From Polytrichum commune (taxonomy: Eukaryota > Streptophyta > Polytrichopsida > Polytrichales > Polytrichaceae), in the NCBI GenBank assembly GCA_950295325.1, contig OX485803.1, positions 48,687,554 to 48,751,553 of the forward strand: DNA of 64,000 nt, given 5' to 3'. The translations under genes were made by a program, and so were the position numbers. Under the pieces are notes generated by a model. The model made no database searches, had not been told where the DNA came from, and saw nothing but the letters and a program-made list of their open reading frames with translations. Positions 33,829 through 43,358 of this stretch are shown piece by piece (the stretch's first letter is position 1; every line of letters starts with the position of its first letter).

Positions 33829-35310
33829 TGTGAGGCCAAACCCACCACCCTTAAGCGTCCTAGTCCGGGTGGTGGTTTTGAGAATCACATGTGTCATACT
33901 AAAACTCGCGGTAACATGGAATGTAACTCCCATCTCAATGAACTCCCAACTTACTTAGAATCATGATGTTTTATTGATGTTAGCCTCTTGAATAGGTAGA
34001 GTATTGGCCTTCTCAAGGGTCCACCCCGCGGCCTTGGCTACACATGCCCTTAGTGATATCCCTCTTGAGACCTTGACATTAGCCAAGACCTTCTCATTAG
34101 TGATCTTAGCCTCCGTGAGGCTATGGCTTGTCGACTCCATGTGACAATTAAATTTTTAATACCTTAATCCGCAATCGTCACCCAAGGCCGTCCTCTTTGT
34201 GGAGAACCACACAACTCACCCTGGTGCTTTACATCAATTTTAGCACATCAATTCATTCCATGATAAGGATACAAGTGTTAAAAAACACTTCTCTCTCTTA
34301 TCACTATCTTAGCATTCCTCTATTGCAAGTCACTTCTAAATTCACTCACAAGTTCACTCCCTAACGTCAACAACCTCCAACTTAAGGGGTTCCTAATTGT
34401 AACTCCAATGCTAACCCCGCTAATTTCCTAAATTCTACCTAGCTACCCCCCTTAACTCATAACCCAACTCCTACCTAAGCCGTAGTTCAAATGGCTCCCA
34501 CTCCTTATTGTGGTTGCTACCCAACAACCGGCTGCAGTGACCAGGACTGCTCAACCCCAGTCCGGTGGCCGGCTAAGCCTTCAACCCAGCTGCAGTCTCG
34601 TCCAGGGGTTGGCTAAGCCTTCGGCCCAGCTGCCGTTTAGTCCAGGGGCTGGCTAAGCCTTGCATGTGAATACTCAACTTAGCTAAACCACCATAAAACC
34701 ATAAACACCATTCAAACTAAACTAAATCAAACTAGATTAAACTATAAGCCTAAACAACTAAGGACTAACAATCAAATGACTAACGCTCCTTTGGGTATCA
34801 CCCACAACCCACACACACACCTCTACACACAAGAGAGGGAAGGGGTGAGAGTGAAAAGACAAAGAGAGAGAGCATTGAGAGAGAGAGAGGAAGATTTTGA
34901 AGAAGAGAGAAGAAAAGGTAAAGAGAGGGAACTTAAAGAGAAGAGAGGATAAGGGAGGAAGAGGAGAGAAAGGGCATCCAATCACAACCCCTTAAACCTT
35001 CTCCCCCTTAGTAGGACCTCATCCTCTATGTTAACCCTTCAATCCCTAAACCAACAAGAACACGTTCTAATTCAAACAATTAAATCAAAGGCACTTCTCC
35101 TTGCCTTATCAACCACTACTCTTCTAATCAAAACACTCCCTAATGTCACTAAGCTTCTAATTCACCACACAAAATGGCTTAAGGCCTAAACATAAATCCA
35201 CACCAAGCCTCACTCTTTTTATACTTTTGATTGTTTCAATAACACTCCAATTGCAATTCTAATTAAATTCTAAACATAAAACAAATATGAGCACTCATTT
35301 TGGGCTCATA
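33829..35310 (-). mobile_element. Solo LTR, family L, copy 3
   Basis: Perfect duplication ATACC (33824-33828 and 35311-35315). The ends are TGTGAGGCCAAACCCACC and CATTTTGGGCTCATA. Contains TATA-like TATAAAAAG near 35214-35222 (minus) and an AATGAA variant of the poly(A) signal near 34250. Its centre has a short tandem array (34540-34665, unit around CCAGGGGCTGGCTAAGCC) and a GA-rich tract at 34830-34975. 1482 bp. Confidence 0.87.
33838..33879 (-). promoter_or_regulatory. U5 stem-loop of LTR L3
   Basis: The longest stem in the family: CACCACCC pairs with GGGTGGTG and extends outward through AAACC/GGTTTT with one bulge. The loop is at 33851-33866. Confidence 0.6.
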
Positions 35311-35630
35311 ATACCCTATCACAAACTAGTACAACACAAAATGAAGCAATGTTGGGAACGTCCAGCAATACAACCCGCTACGGGAGAAGGTATCACAACG
35401 AAATACAAAAAACAATGCAAATGGAGTAATGGATCCTCTTCCCCAAACAATAAATAAGCAAAATTCAAATTCACCGCGTCCAACCGGCACTCGTCTGCGG
35501 TTGGTGGTCAAGCGTGAGATACCCATGTTGCCGTGGAAAAGAATTGGTACATAAGCACATATCTCATACCCACTACAACACAAAAACTCCCTCCCACAAC
35601 AATCCCCCAGAATATGTGTTGCTAAACACA

Positions 35631-36240
35631 ATTCGACCTTAACAATTATGTTGTTAAGTCGAATGATGATTCAATGTGCCATACAACTCTCAATGAAAAT
35701 CTCAAAAATCTTATACATATACCCCTAAATGAATCCCAATGCCCACAATTTGTCCTTAAATAAATCTAACGCCCACAACTTGCCCCCAAAAAATAACTAC
35801 ATGATTGTTTAATTTTTTTTTCCTTATTTTTCTTTTAAGAAAAATAAAATGAAAACCCCTTCTTATGCCAAGTACCTGTACCCAAGCCGATGTGGTGGAA
35901 GAATAAGCCAATCGTAAATTCGCCGCAATCTCACGCCCTCTGCTTGTTCCCGGATTCTCTCGCGAACTACTTGCGATTCTTCACGCTCCCAAACCCCCAA
36001 AAAGCCTTAATGTCCCGTAAGGCGTTTATGAACGCCGGTATCGGATTGTTTCCGAGCCCCGAAATTTATTCTTAATTAATGACAACAATCTTGGCAAAAA
36101 TGCTCTTGCGAAAATATGTCCTTCATGAACTCAAGAAATATACCTCCAACCCGTGAAATTTTTGGGATGTCTCTTCCCAAGATATGATTTGATTTTAGTT
36201 TATTGTTAATCATGTATTAAGCAACCCTCACATATGTGGG
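35631..36240. other. No recognised gene; short GC-richer block
   Basis: 35870-36080 is richer in GC than its flanks and holds a 61-codon plus frame (35890-36075) with no recognised domain. Confidence 0.4.
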
Positions 36241-36540
36241 GTTTTTTTTTTTTTTTTTAATTATGGGCCACCCCCACAACTACTGCTAGGGGCCCGGGGG
36301 GGCAGCCAGGGAAGGGAAGGACCAGTGGGGGGGGGCTAGGGGCTAGCTGGGGGGTAGGGGTAGGTTGACCCTAGGCTGGGGAAGGGGGGAGGAAAGGGGG
36401 CCAGGGGGGAAGGGAGGAGGAAGGAGGGGGGCGGCTTGCCACCGGCCGCCACGGGTTGGCGCCAGCTATCTGCAAGAACAGGAGCTCCCGGAGGGGCTCC
36501 TCCGCCTCTCCTCCTGTCCTTTTTTTTAATTTTTTAAAAA
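36241..36540 (+). repeat. G-rich island between T-rich runs
   Basis: About 290 bp of very G-rich plus strand (many GGGG runs between 36289 and 36430), followed by a GC-rich inverted patch (GGAGCTCCCGGAGGGGCTCC near 36480-36500). Flanked by TTTTTTTTAATTAT on the left and TTTTTTTTAATTTTTT on the right. Non-coding, with strong G-quadruplex potential. Confidence 0.75.
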
Positions 36541-36685
36541 TAAAATTAAACTTGAATCGAAATCCAGAATGTTCTTCACAAGCTTAATGATATGAATTCA
36601 AGCTTGTAAGCAAACAGATAACAAGAAATTTCATAGATAATTCAATAATTCATCACCACAATTCATCTTGATGTGGCATTCCTCG

Positions 36686-36887
36686 GGGGGGGGGCACTCC
36701 CTTGTATATTTTGCATACACCTGCGATAATGACCTATTAAAATGGGGGCTATTTACCTATGAGAAAGGATTATAAGGGATGCTAATTTTTGAAATAATGG
36801 TAAATTGTTGTGATTATTTGCACCCTATTGGTAATTATAAATTCTTGGATGGTTGATTTTATGGTACCCTATATTACTTATATGTCA
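36686..36887 (-). repeat. Dispersed repeat R, inverted copy
   Basis: Reverse complement of 7205-7410 at most positions. Its left end coincides with a run of ten G at 36685-36694. Confidence 0.55.
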
Positions 36888-37304
36888 AGGCTTCCGGTGG
36901 TGATTGCTTGATTGTTTTCGATTGTTTGGAAGCCGAATCCTCCGATTGTTCCAGGGCCTCGGAGAAGCAGAGTGTCACTCTTGCACCAAGTTGAGGTCTA
37001 CCAACTAGGGTTGACGGAGGCGGGGGCGAGAGAGGGCGGGAGCAGAGTCCAGGGAGTTATCTAGAGGAAACGGCTAATTGCCGAGCTTTCTGGAGGTAGC
37101 TCAGATTTTTCAATTTTTACCCGAGAGTGGGCCTAGAGAGTGCAAAATTTATCGGTTGATAGCCCCCATTTCCTAATGTATTTAGGCAATTAGCTGGCAT
37201 TTTTTTTTTCATTTATGCAATTTCTGAAAGGTCTAAAGTGGGGCCGGTTTTATATTTTGGTGGCAAAGTATTTAATTTTTGAAACTATCATTTTTTCTCC
37301 ATGC

Positions 37305-37501
37305 TATATTATATGTACCACTTAGGTAATTTAATCATGTTTTTTCAAATGCTATATTACATATAATCATGTTTCACAATCCCAAAGCACCCTATACTAC
37401 ATCTAATAATTTTACAAATTTTACACCAAATTTTTATACAAGACCCTATATTTTATCGCACGTAGTTCCTACGTTTTTCGCCAATGCCCCCCCCCCCCCC
37501 C
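37305..37501 (-). repeat. Dispersed repeat S, inverted copy
   Basis: Reverse complement of 4318-4497. Ends at a poly-C run of 15 (37487-37501). Confidence 0.55.
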
Positions 37502-39479
37502 GAGTGGCATTCACAAGTAAACATTCTTCTACTTGTTGTTCCGCAAATTTGCGGAATTTTCGCTCCGACATTCCGCAACTTCGCCATTTCTTATCTTCAC
37601 GCCTTCCCTTGCGTGTTATATCTCAAGAATGAAGAAAAAAAAAAATGAAGCATTCTTGCCAAGTGAGAAGGAAGAAAGTCAAACCCTTGCAAGAGCTCTA
37701 ATTCTCTCTTCAAATGCACACAATGAGTCAAGCTATCTCTTACTCCACCACGGGAGAATCCAAGAGTGTAAGAAAGGGAAGAAGAACTCAAGATTTATTG
37801 CAAAAACATGCAATCTTCACCTCACACAAGCTCTCTCCACACACTCACTCACAAGACTTGACTTGGCTAGAATGTCAAGCCAAGGTGGAGGATCCTCAGT
37901 TAGGAGCATTCCTCTCCACATCTAAGATTCATCCATCAAAATCTAAATGAAGGAAACCCAACAGATAAGGTGCGGCCGCCGACGCTACATACCGTGACAA
38001 AATTCATTTCATTCCACAACTTGTATTTGAAATTTTATGTATAAAGTTGGATTTTCCAAATCATGTTTTTATTCTCCACATGTGCTTCATTTTATATAAT
38101 TTGTTGAGTGTATTTTGTTTCCAGTGGCATAGATGGGGAGACCTCCCGATGCTCTTAGAGACTGAATTTGTTATAATGATCTATAGTAAAATTTGTAGTA
38201 TACTTTACTACTTGTTTATGTTCTTGAAGACAAGAATAATATGGGCATCGGGAGTACCCCTTGTCCCATTCTTGTTTATTAGAATGTTGGAGCTTCTATT
38301 ACAAATTTCTAAATTAACTTATCATTCACCATCAATTAATCTAATTTGAAATTTATACTTCTTAATTGTTTGGTTTTAGTTAAATACTTGTTTTTGTCCT
38401 TGTGTCTTATGTCATCCTGAATTTTCAATCCTTGTTAGTGATGCATTGAATGAAATGAATTGAATTTGATTTTATGTAAATTTATGATGGAATCAAAAGA
38501 ATGGTGATGGTTTCTTATAAGCTCTTTACACCCAAAAAAATGTAAAATAAATATTGTTGTTATTTAGCACAACTTTTCTCCATGTAAACAAGGATATTTG
38601 TGATCATGATCACCCTCTCAGAGGTTTCATTATGAACAATAGTATCATTTGAAGCCTTTAAAATTAATGTTTCAACAACCCTAAAGTTGGTGATGTTTGT
38701 TAGACGGTCAACAAAGTGGGTGTTCAATCTAGAGACTCTTAGAAGAGCATTTCCTTGTGAAAGAAATGCATATATTAGTTTAAGAAAATGTGTCCATTAT
38801 AACCATCCATTGCAACTTGTCTCTTGCAACTCATGATGAGAAAACGCATACATATATCATTTTGGTTGTCAACTAGACATAATTGGTTGCCAATTGTCTA
38901 AAAGTGCAACTAAAAAACCTTTGGTTGACAATCAAGACGATTTGTGTATTCATTTTTTCGCCATGACCTACAATGGACAAGTTCCAACAAATGGTTACAA
39001 TGGACAAGATTTCTTCAAGTGAATTTGGAATTACTCATAATGCCCTCCCCAAAGATGATTTATTAACTCACCCGGTCACTCACATAAGTTGCTTTCTCAA
39101 ATACAACTTGAAAAGTTGTGCCTCTTCAAATCCAACATTTTGAAGCTCTATCTCAATTGAACCTAGTCCAACCAAAATTGGTTGTTAACTTATAATTGAT
39201 GTTAAAAAGACTACATTAAGGATTTATATTGTTGAACCATGACTAGAATTCCATATCTAATAAGCCTCATGACCTCTCACCCATTCCAAAAGAAAGGGGT
39301 GCCATGCTCTATGGTGACCTTGTTGTGGCACTAAGATTGAAGCCACTTTTTTAGAATCAAAACCTTATTCTCAATCTTTGGTCGAAATGATCTCATGCCT
39401 AGGGTGAGTGGCGGGTAGAGGTTGGTGATGCTATGCTTCAAAGCCCATTGTATTAAGATAAGTGGGCCTTTAAGGTCAC
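37502..39479. other. AT-rich DNA without a recognised gene
   Basis: Frames at 37533-37925 overlap in several phases without a known domain. Two palindromic GGGAG/CTCCC motifs occur at 38127-38153 and 38230-38274; the second sits in a longer hairpin with ACAAGAAT/ATTCTTGT arms. Confidence 0.5.
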
Positions 39480-41000
39480 GTTGTTTAGTTTGACAACCAT
39501 ATATGAGTGATGTGTGGTGAGGTGTAAATGTAAAAATGGACACAAAAAATACATGTTTTAAAAAGAGAATGAAGTACGTGCTCAAACTAATTTAACCATT
39601 CTAGGGTAGAGGTGCCCATAATCGATCACTTGAGATAATCTGCGCCAAATTTGGAGAGGTATAAGAACTTGCAAAAAAAATTCGTGTAGGAAGATAGAAA
39701 TCAGATGGACTGCAAATTTTCAATAATTTTATTCTTTAAATTGAAATTACATTCAAAATTTGAAGCCGAAAGTTGACCCGAACACATTACTAATGTCTAG
39801 AGTCCGCCATAACTACTCATTTTGAGACCAAGTCCTCCTCAGTTTAGCACTCAAAACTAGGAGCATGTGTCATGGCACTATTGATTCCCTAGTGATATTA
39901 TAATTGAAGTTGGAGACATAGGGTTAGGGCCGGTTCACACTATGGCCAAACTTCGAGAGGAGAAGCGTTTGGACCAATGAAAATGCAGAAATGTCCAAAG
40001 TCCGTCCTCTCGGCCTTCACACTAGAGGCCGAAGTCCAAAGGACGTTGCCTGACTCGCCTCCAAAAGAGCCTAGGTGGCAACACTTTTAGGAAGTTATGG
40101 CGCCAAGAGTTCGGCCTCTCGAGCAAAGTTTGGGTCGAGCAAAATGCTCGACCCAAACTTCCGTCGAGAGGCCGAACTTTTTTTTCATTCAAATATCAAT
40201 CATTGACAAGATCTTGACCATTAGATTGGAGGGGTTATTTTGAGCAAGGAATAAAGTGGGATGCTCCTTTGGGTTTGGACTTTGGGCTCGGCCTTTGGAG
40301 GCTTCACACTATGGCCGTCCAAGTCGACAGGCCGTGGGAGTTCATGGCCAAAGGTTAGGACTTTGGGCTTAGCCTTTGGAGGCTTCACACTATGCCCGGC
40401 CAAAGGCTCCACTTACTATATTTTATTGACTATTTTCTGCTCATTTCTTTGGACTCTCAACAAAGTTTGGCCACTCAATCCCACGGCCTCTCGACTTGGA
40501 CGGCCATAGTGTGAAGCGGCCCTTAGTTTTCATGTAGGTCACTTCACCCACCAAATTCTAGTGGATATGTAGATTCCACCTAGTGGCATCTAGAATTTCC
40601 ACTAGAATCTCATGGGCGAAGCAACCTACATGGAAACTAAACCCTAGAAACCGTGAACCATGGAACCTTATTTTAACCACCCACGAAAATAAATTACTAA
40701 AATCAACCCCAACCTTATCAAAATTATGGCACCCTATAGATTCCCGATAGGGACTTGATGGGGAATAGGTGGTTCTACTCTAGGCTCAATCATCAACATA
40801 ATGGGGGGGGGGAGGACTTTATGACCAACTAGTGTCATCAGGAATCTTCACTTTCAAAATGAATAAGATATTCATATACGCTCAAAAAATTATGAGGAAA
40901 TTTGTTACGCATACAATTTGGAAGTAGCAATCGTCTCACACCAATTGCATATTTTCCAACCCAAGAGAAGTGGATGCAAAGTGAGTTTAAACACCTTAAA
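39480..41000 (+). repeat. Dispersed repeat U, copy 1, interrupted
   Basis: 39480-39604 and 40788-41000 match 62280-62640 in order (shared AATGAATA-GATATTCAT, CACCAATTG and GAAGTGG-TGCAA blocks). The gap between the two pieces holds the Tourist-like MITE T1. Family unknown. Confidence 0.4.
39927..40522. mobile_element. Tourist-like MITE T1
   Basis: Ends GGGCCGGTTCACACTATGG on the left and the reverse complement of GGGCCGCTTCACACTATGG on the right, with duplication TTA (39924-39926 and 40523-40525). TTA plus GG-starting ends fit PIF/Harbinger (Tourist). Interior direct repeats around GGACTTTGGGCT and GGAGGCTTCACACTATG (40275 and 40358) copy the terminal motif inside. No transposase. 596 bp. 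Confidence 0.85.
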
Positions 41001-41460
41001 GTGAGCTTAAAGTGAGCATTTAAAACTAACTTACCTTAACTCACACCTTTCTCTTTTCTTTTCTTTTCTTCTTCTTTTAAGGGCCATGGAAGCACCACCA
41101 ATGCCATGATAGGTAGTCCGGCCTATTCCAACAATTTACCAATATTCCCACCATGAAGAAGTGTATTTACTCTTGTTTGTTATTATCATGTCATGTTGCA
41201 CGTATCTAGATCTCGAGCCCCTCCTCCATGACTTGCCCTTGAGATTATGGAAGGTAGTTGCACAGATTCAATCTTTGCGATATAAAGTTTGTTTTGCGTA
41301 TTTTTATTCATTTTAATATATATATATAGATGGATTTTATTTTTAAAATAAAATAATAAAAATTAATCTTGCTAAGATTAAATTTAGATTCATGATTTTT
41401 TTTTACCGATTTGGAAAACCATGTCTACCCTGCCGCCCAAGGCTAATGCACGTGAAGACA

Positions 41461-41839
41461 CACTATATTAAACATAATATTTAGTGTCGCCAATTTTAAT
41501 TGTTCTTGCTCATCACTAACTGTGAATCGCGGTGTAGTATCACCAACACTAAATGTTCACCCAACATTATTGTTCATTCCTTGTAAATGTTTGGGGGGGA
41601 TTACGGATTTACAATGTTGCAATTATTGTCACTGACCAAGTGATTTTTCATCCAAATTTCAATCACCCATGACAATATTTCATCACAAGTTGATGACAAG
41701 ATAGGGTAGAGTTTTGGCCAATGGATGAACTCATCCATCACCCATGACATTATTTGTTCACTTATTCATACGAAGTGTCATACGAAAAGTTACCATAGTG
41801 ACATAAAATACCATATGACACTTCATAGCATATTTAGCG
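41461..41839. mobile_element. CACTA-ended MITE, family M, copy 1
   Basis: Same internal order as the copies at 51710 and 56852: GTGTCACCAACACTA, CCTTGTAAA, GATTTACA, TGTTGCAATTA, CATGACAATATTTCATCAC. Ends CACTATATTA and ATATTTAGCG, with TA on the right flank. 379 bp, non-coding. Confidence 0.75.
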
Positions 41840-42848
41840 TACTTATTTGATATGGATGAGAAATGAGCGAGTGCGGTACCTTTTTACATCTGGAAGTCAA
41901 GGAGGCCACATACACACTCTCCCTAAACTCCAATAATCACACTTAGGATGATATTATTCATAAAGGTTGGGTATGCAAGCTTATCCATAAAGAGTTCTCC
42001 ATGAAGTAAAGCAAATGAAACTTTGGGTTTAGTCTCAAACCCTAAGTTTATGTGAATAATACAAATTTCATGGCACCCAACTTTTCTTAGTGCTTAAATT
42101 ACCATACACAAAGAGTGGTGTTGGGCTAGTATTAAAAGTTAGCTTTCTAGCTTGTCCTACTAGGACGGGTGGGCCAAGCCAACCTTGCATAGGCTTATGC
42201 ATGATTTAGGACAGTGGGTCCCAGGAGCATACCCTACTTTAGATCTTAAAAGTTTCTTAGAATTTTTGAGGTGAAAAGAGGAGGTCCGTGAGTTTCACCC
42301 AAGTTTCAAAATAGGCTCCAATACATGACAAACTAACAAGCTCTTAATAGAGAGTTTTCTCAAAGAAGGATCAAATCCACAGTTTCATCCCTCTTTGAGA
42401 GCCTTTACGGATAACCTTGAACTCTTCGACAATGAACTAGCCTAAAGAGGGGTGCTTTGCAGGGTCCCACAATTTAGACCCATTTTCAGGTACTGAAGTT
42501 CTTTGAAATATTTATACTTTGGGAAGAGAGATTATTGGAGGTTTCCGCAAGTTCCATCATGTAAACGTGCCTAATTTAGCAACTTATCTCAATCGGGCAA
42601 TTATGTTGGAGTGGTGTATGGTTAGCTTTGGCTTCAAAGAACATGATTTGAGAAGAAATGCATTTGAAAGATATTGGACTACTTGCTCAAAAGGTGATAA
42701 CCATACTAGGCTCAAGAGTCAACGTAATTGGAGGGACCTATAAGCCCATTTCACGAGCACGAGAGTCTTCACTTGGATCTATATAAGATATCTATACGAT
42801 GTTTGTGTAGACCACGAAACCCTAAGCTTATGTATATACACCACCTTA

Positions 42849-43355
42849 GGGCCACTTCACACGTGAGACTGAGAGCCCGTGACCAATACACTTTGAGCAC
42901 TCTCATTGGTGGAAAAGGCGGTGCCGGTCCAAGTTCGCTTCACACTACGCTTGAGGGACCAACGGAGTATGTGAATGCAAGATGGATGTAAAGTTTACAT
43001 GGATACCTTCCTACATGGCATCAAATGGTTCATGTTTCATGGTCACTTGGATTATTTTTACAAACCATCTCTTGGAGGTAGGCCTAACACAAAACCAGGA
43101 TACCATGGCACTCCAAACGCTCACAACCATTGATTTATTCTATTTTATCATGTGTGAGGACCTGCATGAATAGAAATTCATTGAACTAGCATTTAGTTGA
43201 GGGCTTGGTCACATAGGACTTCACACTCCACTTGAGGGTCCGTGACCACACCACATGATTTTGGAGGTGTGTTGGGACGGCCTTTGGACACTCACTTTCT
43301 TTTGGGCTCTCACAATTTCATGGTCACAGTTGTTGGCTCACGTGTGAAGGGGCCC
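42849..43355. mobile_element. Tourist-like MITE T2
   Basis: Ends GGGCCACTTCACACGTGAG / reverse complement of GGGCCCCTTCACACGTGAG, with TTA on both sides (42846-42848 and 43356-43358). Matches T3 (52421-52912) in reverse orientation over its whole length. 507 bp, no transposase. Confidence 0.87.
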
Positions 43356-43358
43356 TTA

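Larger units (their letters stand above)
30406..35630 (-). mobile_element. Element A, Ty3/gypsy-like retrotransposon carrying a DNA methyltransferase
   Basis: Minus-strand order is putative 5' LTR (35630-33656, split by solo LTR L3), gag with two zinc knuckles, aspartic protease, then a cytosine-5 methyltransferase. The element is cut inside the methyltransferase at 30405 by LTR L7, and no RT of its own follows. The gypsy assignment rests on the gag-protease type and is inferred, since RT and integrase are missing. Confidence 0.75.
33656..35630 (-). repeat. Putative 5' LTR of element A, interrupted
   Basis: Upstream of A gag. The plus strand starts TGGTGTTAAAAT at 33656 and resumes after the nested L3 LTR at 35311 until GCTAAACACA at 35630, so the minus sense would begin TGTGTTTAGC and end AACACCA, about 490 bp without the insert. 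The matching 3' LTR is missing, so this is tentative. Confidence 0.35.
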
